Source of the DNA: Bacteroidales bacterium UBA3290
Lineage (GTDB): Bacteria; Bacteroidota; Bacteroidia; Bacteroidales; UBA932
Direction of reading: 5' to 3'
NCBI GenBank assembly: GCA_002361615.1
Contig: DETK01000038.1
Span: 18,571-59,088 of the forward strand
DNA: 40,518 nt
The position numbers were made by a program, and so were the translations under genes. The notes under the pieces are model-generated. The model was not told the DNA's origin and ran no database searches. It was given only the letters and a program-made list of their open reading frames with translations. Positions within the stretch are counted from its first letter, which is position 1. The number at the start of each line of letters is the position of its first letter. Positions 22,470-29,007 of this stretch are shown here, one piece after another.

Positions 22470-23709
22470 AAACGGAGAAGGCGCAGATCACTGCGCCTTC
22501 TGCGGTCGTAGTCAGGAAGAAGTCGACCTGATGATTTCGGCAGGCGACGTGTCGATCTGTTCCGACTGCGCCCGGATGGCCTACGAATACGCCAAGGAGG
22601 CCCTCAATGCCGGTGGGGAAGAGCATATCCGCACCAACGGCAAGATCGTCGGCGAAAGCAAGCTCTACAAGCCGGCCGAGATCAAGGCTTTCCTCGACGA
22701 ATACGTGATCGGGCAGGATGAAGCCAAGCGCTTTCTGGCCGTGGCTGTGTACAACCACTACAAGCGCATCAACCTGAAGAACGACCTGATCGAGAAATCG
22801 AACATCCTGATGGTCGGTCCCACCGGTACCGGCAAGACGCTGCTGGCGCGCACCATCGCCAAGATGCTCAACGTGCCCTTCGCCATCGTCGACGCCACGG
22901 TCCTGACCGAGGCGGGCTACGTGGGTGAAGATGTGGAGAGCATCCTTACGCGCCTCCTGCAGGACGCCGACTACGACGTCTCCAAGGCCGAGAAGGGCAT
23001 CGTCTTCATCGACGAGATCGACAAGATCGCCCGCAAGAGCGACAACCCTTCGATCACGCGCGACGTTTCGGGTGAAGGCGTGCAGCAGGCCCTGCTGAAG
23101 ATCCTGGAAGGCAGCCTGGTCAACGTACCGCCCCAGGGCGGCCGCAAGCATCCCGAACAGCGGATGATCACGGTCAACACCGAGAACATCCTGTTCATCT
23201 GCGGCGGCGCTTTCGAGGGCATCGACCGTTATATCGCCCAGCGCCTCAATACGCAGGTCATCGGATACGGCGCCCGCAAGAAACACGAGACCATCGACAC
23301 CGACAATCTCATCCAGTACGTGGCTCCGCAGGACCTGCGCGCCTACGGCCTGATTCCCGAGATCATCGGCCGTCTGCCCGTGCTCTGCCATCTCGACCCG
23401 CTCGACCGTCCTACGCTGCTGGCCATCCTCACCCGGCCGAAGAACGCCCTGGTCAAGCAGTACCAGGAGCTCTTCGCCCTCGACGGAATCAAGCTCCGCA
23501 TCAAGCCCGAAGTGCTGGAATTCATCGTGGATACCTCGATCCAGTACAAGCTCGGCGCCCGCGGCCTGCGCTCCATCTGCGAGGCAATCATGACCGACGC
23601 CATGTTCGACGCTCCCACCAGCCGCAAGAAACAGTTGACCATCACCCTCGACTACGCCAAAGAAAAAGTAGAGAAATTCGCCGGCCGCATGATCGGCCTG
23701 GAAGACTGA
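22450..23709 (+). CDS. clpX: ATP-dependent Clp protease ATP-binding subunit ClpX
   Basis: The 419-residue AAA+ unfoldase has the N-terminal zinc-binding domain (CAFCGRS with CSDCAR, residues about 15-41), Walker A GPTGTGKTLLAR near 119-130, Walker B IVFIDEIDKIARKSD, the VSGEGVQQALLKILEG block and the sensor region LGARGLRSICEAIM. The pore loop GYVGEDVE is present. Start at the ATG inside the end of clpP, overlap 20 bp, implies coupled translation. Length and domain order are standard. Confidence 0.97.
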   Translation: MAKKNDKNGEGADHCAFCGRSQEEVDLMISAGDVSICSDCARMAYEYAKEALNAGGEEHIRTNGKIVGESKLYKPAEIKAFLDEYVIGQDEAKRFLAVAVYNHYKRINLKNDLIEKSNILMVGPTGTGKTLLARTIAKMLNVPFAIVDATVLTEAGYVGEDVESILTRLLQDADYDVSKAEKGIVFIDEIDKIARKSDNPSITRDVSGEGVQQALLKILEGSLVNVPPQGGRKHPEQRMITVNTENILFICGGAFEGIDRYIAQRLNTQVIGYGARKKHETIDTDNLIQYVAPQDLRAYGLIPEIIGRLPVLCHLDPLDRPTLLAILTRPKNALVKQYQELFALDGIKLRIKPEVLEFIVDTSIQYKLGARGLRSICEAIMTDAMFDAPTSRKKQLTITLDYAKEKVEKFAGRMIGLED

Positions 23710-23771
23710 TACGATACTGTAATCTAGAAATAGAGGAGACCTGGCTCAATGCCGACGGTCCGATTCCCGTC

Positions 23772-24767
23772 GTGCTCAAGCATTCCGGCCGTCCCGGCAT
23801 CGGGGATTTTGCTGCGGCATTCAGCGGAAAGTACCGCGACAACATGCTTGTGGGTAAATTGTACAATTACCTGACGGCGGATTATGCCGACGAAGAGGTC
23901 GCCGGCTTCGAGCTCGATCCTCGCAGCGGCTATGTGTCGATCAGTCTGGTCTCTGACGCGACGATCCAGGCAGAAATGTGTTTCTGGAATCTGCCTGACG
24001 GCCGTCAGCGGATCGGTGTGCGGCTTTACAATTATTATGAGCTTTCCCGGCCGCTGCTGCTTTTCTATGATTATGACGCCAAAGACGGCCGCATGATGCC
24101 GCTGCATCCCGCGCCGGTGGACCTCCTGCCCGACTTCGCGCGCTGCGATTTCCATCTTCCGCAGAGAGGGAAAGATATCAGGCTGTACCCGGAATACGAA
24201 GTGGAAGGGGAGGCCTGGCTGCGCTACGACGGCCTCAATGGATTTGTCTTCGACGGCCCGGATTCGATAGAAATGGCGTATTCGATGGCGCCCGGCAAGG
24301 CGATCGTGGACTGTTACATTACCTCGGGCGGCGCCTGGGCCAATGTCCGCAGGGGGCCGACCGTCAACAGCGATGTCGTGGCCAGGATCTCTCCGGAAGA
24401 AAGTTACACCCTGATTCTCGAAAAGCCGACGGCCGGCTGGTGGCACATCCTGGACGACCGCATCTATCCTGCCGAATCAGAGGATGATACCGACGTCCTC
24501 TTCCTTGGGGGAGGGCAGCCTTGCTGGATCCATCACTCGATCGTCTGCATCGATTTCATCTTTACCGACGGCAAGGACGTGAAACTTCTGGCAGCGCCTT
24601 CCTATAAGGCGGACGTGACGGCAAGCATCGCACCCTCCAATGAAAAGGCGGTCCATCCGCTCGACGTCTCCTCCGACGGCGGCTGGGTGAAAGTCGTCTG
24701 CGGCGAAGCCTCCGGCTGGATCCGCGTCGAAAACCTCTGCAGCAATCCGCTTACCACTTGTATTTAA
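23772..24767 (+). CDS. SH3b-domain protein, probably missing its N-terminus
   Basis: The 331-codon frame begins with GTG, but the open frame continues upstream without an ATG, reading NLEIEETWLNADGPIPVV before that codon and on into the end of clpX. No signal peptide is present. The first half (GFELDPRSGYVSISLV, MCFWNLPDGRQRIGVRLYNYY) is a beta-rich domain I do not assign. The second half has two bacterial SH3-like repeats: AWANVRRGPTVNSDVVARI near 190-208, and LLAAPSYKADVTASI with SGWIRVENLC near the end. Similar proteins are often secreted, so loss of the 5' end by deletion is likely. Function unknown; start uncertain. Confidence 0.6.
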   Translation: MLKHSGRPGIGDFAAAFSGKYRDNMLVGKLYNYLTADYADEEVAGFELDPRSGYVSISLVSDATIQAEMCFWNLPDGRQRIGVRLYNYYELSRPLLLFYDYDAKDGRMMPLHPAPVDLLPDFARCDFHLPQRGKDIRLYPEYEVEGEAWLRYDGLNGFVFDGPDSIEMAYSMAPGKAIVDCYITSGGAWANVRRGPTVNSDVVARISPEESYTLILEKPTAGWWHILDDRIYPAESEDDTDVLFLGGGQPCWIHHSIVCIDFIFTDGKDVKLLAAPSYKADVTASIAPSNEKAVHPLDVSSDGGWVKVVCGEASGWIRVENLCSNPLTTCI

Positions 24768-24808
24768 AGGAAAAAGTACACAAAGAGGGATTCGTCGACA
24801 AACAAGTT

Positions 24809-24844
24809 TACCATCCTCAAGGAAGCCTGTCCTTGAGGATGGTA
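24809..24844. terminator. Bidirectional hairpin terminator after the SH3b gene
   Basis: TACCATCCTCAAGG (24809-24822) and CCTTGAGGATGGTA (24831-24844) are a perfect 14-bp inverted repeat with an 8-base loop, followed by TTTCATTT and preceded by AAACAAG. Confidence 0.7.
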
Positions 24845-24936
24845 TTTCATTTCGCTTAACGAGCCATAGGTTTGGGTAGAAGTGAAGAATGAATCTGCTT
24901 TCGGAATGGAAGCCCAGACATGATAGGACAAAATTA

Positions 24937-24962
24937 GAGGGTGACCACTATTAGTCACCCTC
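24937..24962. terminator. Hairpin terminator, probably for the minus-strand dispanin-like gene
   Basis: GAGGGTGAC (24937-24945) pairs perfectly with GTCACCCTC (24954-24962). On the minus strand it is followed by TAATTTT; on the plus strand by AACCATTTTT, so it may work both ways. It lies 25 bp past the stop of the minus-strand gene. Confidence 0.65.
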
Positions 24963-24987
24963 AACCATTTTTCAGCATCTATACTCT

Positions 24988-25260
24988 TTACCAAAGAGCG
25001 TCTCTAATGCTGTAAGCAAGAACAATCCAAACAACAACCATAACAACAATTGACAAGATAAAAGTAATGATTGTCCAGCGATTGATTCTGTTAAAAGAAG
25101 TATCACTCTCAGTGTCTTTCTCCCCTCCGATAGCTTTTTGGTGGGCTAATATGCTCAGGACCAACGGGATAAGGCCGATCGGCATTGAGAGGATAGCGAT
25201 AACTGTCGAGAGGACAACCCATCTACGAGCGACTTGTATTTGCTCTGACTTTTGGTTCAT
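24988..25260 (-). CDS. Small two-span membrane protein, CD225/dispanin-like
   Basis: The 90-residue protein starts at the ATG at 25260 (MNQKSEQIQVARRW); a longer reading from 25344 would run into the upstream lipoprotein gene. It has two hydrophobic helices, VVLSTVIAILSMPIGLIPLVLSIL and TIITFILSIVVMVVVWIVLAY, separated by a polar stretch. The layout (short helix with a proline-glycine break, about 20 polar residues with NRINRWT, second helix) resembles bacterial CD225/dispanin proteins, though the similarity is modest. It follows the lipoprotein gene by 5 bp, so both form one transcript. The DNA is AT-richer than the neighbouring core genes. Confidence 0.6.
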   Translation of the reverse strand: MNQKSEQIQVARRWVVLSTVIAILSMPIGLIPLVLSILAHQKAIGGEKDTESDTSFNRINRWTIITFILSIVVMVVVWIVLAYSIRDALW

Positions 25261-25265
25261 GGCGA

Positions 25266-25820
25266 CTAAAACATCGGTTCTACGCATAATACATAAGCAT
25301 AATAGAGTTTTAGTGCGACACACTCTATCGTAAATACTTCGCAAAGAGCTTCAGACCACCAATGTTCCTCAATTATTTCGCTAATCTCTTCATAGGCCTC
25401 TTGAAAACAATCAGCCTGATCATCCCCGGCTTTAGTTAAAGCTCTGACATTCATGGTCTGTCCAAGTTCGAGACTGAGAGGTTTCCCTTTACTGTCCAAA
25501 ATCAGCGTAGCTAAGAGCGTTCCATCTTTCAGTAAATGATTCTGCACGATGAAACCTGCTTCCAGAAAAATATTCTCAAGGATCAAGTCTGACTTGCCCG
25601 GAACATCACATGAGAGAGTTCGATACTCAACACGCCGGCCCTTTGTGACAGTTGTTGTGATGTCAGCACCAGCGTAGAGATAGACGGTCTGTCCGTCATC
25701 GTTGAAAACATGGATAAGTTCCATTTCACTCTTGTCCAAAGCCAACGGTTCGGAGCAACCGGCAATGATTGAGATTATGAAACTCATCATAAAGATCTGC
25801 AATACTTCAAGCTTTTTCAT
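25266..25820 (-). CDS. Putative lipoprotein of unknown function
   Basis: A 184-residue protein with a lipoprotein signal: MKKLEVLQIFMMSFIISIIAGC, where the cysteine at 22 follows a lipobox-like IIAG. The mature part is mostly polar, beta-type sequence followed by an acidic helix (CFQEAYEEISEIIEEHWWSEALCEVF). I recognise no family. Codon use and base composition are AT-rich compared with the surrounding housekeeping genes. It is the first of a two-gene unit with the dispanin-like protein. No clear TAnnTTTG box was found in the 72-bp gap upstream. Confidence 0.7.
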   Translation of the reverse strand: MKKLEVLQIFMMSFIISIIAGCSEPLALDKSEMELIHVFNDDGQTVYLYAGADITTTVTKGRRVEYRTLSCDVPGKSDLILENIFLEAGFIVQNHLLKDGTLLATLILDSKGKPLSLELGQTMNVRALTKAGDDQADCFQEAYEEISEIIEEHWWSEALCEVFTIECVALKLYYAYVLCVEPMF

Positions 25821-25892
25821 ACGTTCATTTTTAGGGTATAATTCGTCTTCCTCTGAGTAGCACAGAGAGGAAAGTCTGCGTCACCATTCTGA

Positions 25893-26273
25893 CTATAGCC
25901 GTCCTGATGAATGTAAGCTTTGGTACATTGATATAGCGTTCAATACTTGCTCTGTCGGTATTTCCAGAAGCAGCATCCGCTCCAGAAGCCGGGGGAGTTC
26001 TTTCTCGAAAAACTGCGTCCGTCCCAGATTCAGGATGATTTCCCGGGCCTTTCCGCTTACGTAGTAGCCCAAGCCACGTTTGCTATGGATGATCCCTTCC
26101 TTGGACAAATACTCGTAAGTATGCATCAAGGTATTCGGATTGACACCGATTTCGGCGGCATATTCCCTGACGGACGGGATTCGGTCCTCTGCCGCCAGTT
26201 CTTCCCGCAGGATCTTGTCGCTGATCGAATCAGCAATCTGCAGATAGATGGGTTTATTGTCTGAAAACTGCAT
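25893..26273 (-). CDS. GntR-family transcriptional regulator, YtrA subgroup
   Basis: The 126-residue protein has the GntR winged helix at the N-terminus: PIYLQIADSISDKILREELAAEDRIPSVREYAAEIGVNPNTLMHTYEYLSKEGIIHSKRGLGYYVS. The short C-terminal tail without a ligand domain is characteristic of the YtrA subgroup, which usually represses an adjacent ABC transporter. It is the third gene of that operon, 3 bp after the permease. The palindrome TAGTGTA...TACACTA at the operon promoter is its likely operator, giving autoregulation. Inducing signals in this subgroup are often cell-wall antibiotics, which is not demonstrable here. Confidence 0.9.
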   Translation of the reverse strand: MQFSDNKPIYLQIADSISDKILREELAAEDRIPSVREYAAEIGVNPNTLMHTYEYLSKEGIIHSKRGLGYYVSGKAREIILNLGRTQFFEKELPRLLERMLLLEIPTEQVLNAISMYQSLHSSGRL

Positions 26274-26276
26274 AGG

Positions 26277-27041
26277 TCAGACAGTCGTGTATTTCCATTT
26301 ATAATAGACTGCTGCAACCAGCGGCAGGATTGCCAAGGGGATATACTTCGACCAGGTATTCAGCAGTTGCAGGATCTCATTGAGCGGAAGGCCGTTCTGC
26401 ACCATCGCCGCGATGGCGATGAGGGGGATTCCGAAAAGAATGCAGACAGCGATCAGGGTTTTCCTCTTCTTGAAATACAAAGCGCACAAAAGGCTCACCA
26501 ATCCTGCCACCATCCAATTCAATATGGATTTCAAGCCCAAGGCGAGAAAAGACGGCGTAAGTTCTTCACCGGCAGTCCTTTCTGCGCGAATCCCTGAGAG
26601 GTATTCATATTTGTTCACCCAGTATGTCGAGTAAGAGGGATCCAATAATGCGACCAGATAATCTAATAACGAGTAAACAGCCACGACGCCCCCCGGTATG
26701 ATTATGATCGAAATGAGCAACATGGACAAGGTCTTTTCCAACGCTGAGGCCGGAAGCAGGAGATAATCCACACATTGGCTTTTCTGCGTAAACCATCCAT
26801 AGACACGGATCAGCAGCAAGGCCGTCAGGTAAGACAGCAGGCTGTATGCCAGTCCCTGCCGGGAATAGGACATATCCCCCCAGTTCCCTTCAAAGACCAG
26901 ATGACGCAAGTGAACAAGCAGATACAGCACGACCCCTGTCAGGCTGACCAGGAAGAAATCCATCTTGCAACGCCGCCAAATCCGGCCGAAATCGTACTGG
27001 AAGTATTTCTTGAAACGAGATAAGGAGAAAACGGGATTCAT
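26277..27041 (-). CDS. ABC transporter permease-like membrane protein
   Basis: The 254-residue protein has about six hydrophobic helices, including FFLVSLTGVVLYLLVHL, LLSYLTALLLIRVYGWF, MLLISIIIIPGGVVAVYSLL, LNWMVAGLVSLLCALYF, LIAVCILFGIPLIAIAAMV and IPLAILPLVAAVYY. I recognise no specific family motif. It stands between the ATP-binding protein and the GntR regulator with 3-bp gaps on both sides, so it should be the membrane partner of that ATPase. The substrate is unknown. Confidence 0.75.
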   Translation of the reverse strand: MNPVFSLSRFKKYFQYDFGRIWRRCKMDFFLVSLTGVVLYLLVHLRHLVFEGNWGDMSYSRQGLAYSLLSYLTALLLIRVYGWFTQKSQCVDYLLLPASALEKTLSMLLISIIIIPGGVVAVYSLLDYLVALLDPSYSTYWVNKYEYLSGIRAERTAGEELTPSFLALGLKSILNWMVAGLVSLLCALYFKKRKTLIAVCILFGIPLIAIAAMVQNGLPLNEILQLLNTWSKYIPLAILPLVAAVYYKWKYTTV

Positions 27042-27044
27042 AAC

Positions 27045-27902
27045 TTATTTATCTGATAATTGATCACTCTTGCTCATCGCTTGCAGCAGTTGCTCCTTCC
27101 TGCCGTAAAACGCATTATACAAAGCACCGATATGGCAGCGCGTTTCAGCCCGTTCGGGATTGGGGCAGATCTGGACGCATCCTGAGGGTAAGTGTTCGGT
27201 CCAGACAGCATCCTGACGAGTCACCGTATCATACTCGAAACGGAGACGGCGGCCGATTTCATCGATCGGCAGGCATAGTACCTCTCCTTTCCTGTCAAGG
27301 AGGATAACCGAATCGATGATGTCCTCAATATCTGCCAGTTGATGCGTGGCTATCAGAATGGTCGAGTCTTCCTTCGAATGGGCGGCCAACGCTTTCCTGA
27401 ACAAGGCCTTGGATGAGAGATCCATGCCGTTGGTAGGCTCGTCCAAAAACAGATAAGTGTTCTGACAGGCGATGTGAAACGCAATATATGTCTTCTTTCT
27501 CTCCCCGTAAGACATCGCCGATATGCGTTTGGCAGAATCCACATTGAATACTGACAGCAGACTCCGAAACAGATCCGGAGAGAACGCAGGGTAGAATCTC
27601 CCGCGCGAAAGCGCATAATCAACGGGCTCCTCCCGGATGCCCGGCATCTCATCAGGCACAAATGCCAAATGCTCGAGGAAGGAAGGATGTCGGTCAAACG
27701 GATTATTTCCATCTATGCGAATCTCACCCATTTGCGGTTTCTTCAACCCGCTCAGGAGATGCAACAATGTCGTTTTCCCTATTCCGTTCGGACCGAGAAG
27801 ACCATAGATATGCCCGGACGGGATCCTCAAATCCAACCGGTCCAAGACCGGAGTTCCTTTTCCCTTCCTGTAACTAAAGGCAAGCGAATGGATGTCTATC
27901 AT
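27045..27902 (-). CDS. ABC transporter ATP-binding protein
   Basis: A 285-residue ABC ATPase: Walker A GLLGPNGIGKTTLLHLLSG near 34-52, signature MSYGERKK (a deviating form of LSGGQ), Walker B TYLFLDEPTNGMD and the H-loop ATHQLADIE. After about residue 210 follows a C-terminal part without a recognised domain. It powers the adjacent membrane protein. It is the first gene of the operon; its start codon overlaps an inverted repeat that is the probable operator for the GntR protein. Confidence 0.92.
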   Translation of the reverse strand: MIDIHSLAFSYRKGKGTPVLDRLDLRIPSGHIYGLLGPNGIGKTTLLHLLSGLKKPQMGEIRIDGNNPFDRHPSFLEHLAFVPDEMPGIREEPVDYALSRGRFYPAFSPDLFRSLLSVFNVDSAKRISAMSYGERKKTYIAFHIACQNTYLFLDEPTNGMDLSSKALFRKALAAHSKEDSTILIATHQLADIEDIIDSVILLDRKGEVLCLPIDEIGRRLRFEYDTVTRQDAVWTEHLPSGCVQICPNPERAETRCHIGALYNAFYGRKEQLLQAMSKSDQLSDK

Positions 27903-27927
27903 AGTGTATTAGTTGAGTAGTACACTA
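27902..27927. promoter_or_regulatory. Probable GntR (YtrA-type) operator
   Basis: TAGTGTA (27902-27908) and TACACTA (27921-27927) form a perfect 7-bp dyad, with further symmetric positions inside (TAgT / AgTA). It spans from the -7 box to the start codon and so covers the transcription start. The arrangement predicts repression by the regulator encoded as third gene. Confidence 0.72.
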
Positions 27928-27935
27928 CAAAAATA
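27928..27935 (-). promoter_or_regulatory. -7 box of the ABC-permease-GntR operon
   Basis: The minus strand reads TATTTTTG, directly abutting the operator dyad. TTG at 27949-27951 may be part of the upstream element. Confidence 0.6.
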
Positions 27936-27967
27936 AAAACAAATTATCCAACTTGCAAACTTTTATT

Positions 27968-28759
27968 TTACATACCCGTGTTTTGGGTGTCTTGTGCGGG
28001 AACCTTTGCTTTGCTCTTCGAGAACAACCACTCCATAAAGTCGGGCATCTCGAAGGCTTTCCACCAGCACACGTGGCCGCAGCCGGGGAATTCGTGGTAA
28101 CGGACATCCGCTCCGGCAGCCTTCAGGGCACGGTAGGCATCCCTCGAACCGGAAACCGGGACGGCGGGGTCGCTGTCACCGTGGTAGAGGCTGAACGATA
28201 CGCCTTCGAACTTTCCGAGCCGGTCGGGATTGATGTCACCGCAGATGGGGACGGCGGCCGCGAAGATGTCGGGATGGCGGGCGACCGCGTCGAATGCACC
28301 GATCCCTCCCATCGACATGCCATAGATGTACACCCGGTCCGGATCGACGTCGGGCCGCTGCAGGAAAAGATGCACGAGTTCCATGACTTCCTTCATGATC
28401 TTGCTCTCCGGATAGTCTTTCGGAAAATCATAGGAGCCAGGACTCACGTCGAAGGCCCAGGTATGGTTTTCCGGGCATTGCGGTACGATCACCAAACAGG
28501 GATAATCCTCCCGGTTGACCGGATTCAGGAACATCTGGGCGCCGAAGATGGTTCCCTCGTTGTCGTTGCCGCGTTCGCCGGATGTATGCAGATAGAGGAC
28601 AAGGGGATAAAGCGCCTGCCGGGCGGTCTTTTCCGGCGTGAGGTAGCGGTAAAGGAGGGTATCGCCGTCCGCGCAGCGAAGTTTTCCATATTCGTAAGAT
28701 TGTGCTTTCATCGACAGTACGGAGAGGAAGGCCAGGAAGAGGAGCGTCCAGCGTTTCAT
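27968..28759 (-). CDS. Secreted alpha/beta-hydrolase esterase
   Basis: The 263-residue protein starts with a signal peptide (MKRWTLLFLAFLSVLSMKAQ) and is an alpha/beta hydrolase of the phospholipase/carboxylesterase or PHB-depolymerase-like group. PLVLYLHTSGERGNDN carries the oxyanion strand, YIYGMSMGGIGAFDAVARHP the nucleophilic serine (GMSMGG), and FPGCGHVCWWKAF the catalytic histidine; the acid is probably in HGDSDPAVPV. Related enzymes in Bacteroidota deacetylate or de-feruloylate glycans, but the substrate cannot be told. It is a single gene, with the AT-richer ABC operon downstream and a tRNA upstream. Confidence 0.88.
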   Translation of the reverse strand: MKRWTLLFLAFLSVLSMKAQSYEYGKLRCADGDTLLYRYLTPEKTARQALYPLVLYLHTSGERGNDNEGTIFGAQMFLNPVNREDYPCLVIVPQCPENHTWAFDVSPGSYDFPKDYPESKIMKEVMELVHLFLQRPDVDPDRVYIYGMSMGGIGAFDAVARHPDIFAAAVPICGDINPDRLGKFEGVSFSLYHGDSDPAVPVSGSRDAYRALKAAGADVRYHEFPGCGHVCWWKAFEMPDFMEWLFSKSKAKVPAQDTQNTGM

Positions 28760-28810
28760 GGTACGAGTTCGGGATTACAAAGATTATTGTTCAAATCTAC
28801 GAAAAAATAT

Positions 28811-28841
28811 TTTGCAAGTAGAAAAAAAGTTTCTACATTTG
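28811..28841 (+). promoter_or_regulatory. Promoter of tRNA-Lys
   Basis: TTTG (28811-28814) and TACATTTG (28834-28841) are separated by exactly 19 bp, the textbook Bacteroidota arrangement and the best full promoter in the window. Transcription should start near 28846, about 20 nt before the tRNA. Confidence 0.75.
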
Positions 28842-28864
28842 CAGTCCCAAAACGAAAGGGAATT

Positions 28865-28937
28865 GCTTCCTTAGCTCAGTTGGTAGAGCACGACACTCTT
28901 AATGTTGGGGTCCAGGGTTCGAGCCCCTGAGGGAGCA
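28865..28937 (+). tRNA. tRNA-Lys (anticodon CUU)
   Basis: The 73-base cloverleaf folds fully: acceptor GCTTCCT with AGGGAGC, D-stem GCTC/GAGC with the loop AGTTGGTA, anticodon stem CGACA/TGTTG with the loop CTCTTAA (anticodon CTT at 28898-28900), and T-stem CAGGG/CCCTG with the loop TTCGAGC. The discriminator is A and no CCA is encoded. It is followed by a strong terminator. Confidence 0.95.
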
Positions 28938-28985
28938 CGAAAATAAGAAAAACTCAGCTATTCGGCTGAGTTTTTCTTATTTTCG
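28938..28985. terminator. Bidirectional terminator between tRNA-Lys and rho
   Basis: A 21-bp perfect inverted repeat (28938-28958 with 28965-28985) contains the core AACTCAGC/GCTGAGTT flanked by A-rich and T-rich tracts, so it ends both transcripts. With a two-base bulge the symmetry continues outward and includes the 3' end of the tRNA (GGGAGCAC with GTGCTCCC). Confidence 0.85.
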
Positions 28986-29007
28986 TGTGCTCCCTTTGGT
29001 CGCACCT

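Noticed and set aside
24768..28937. Genomic island integrated at tRNA-Lys
   Set aside because: The tRNA is almost 1 kb from the AT-rich block, no integrase is present, and no repeat of the tRNA 3' end was seen at the far border.
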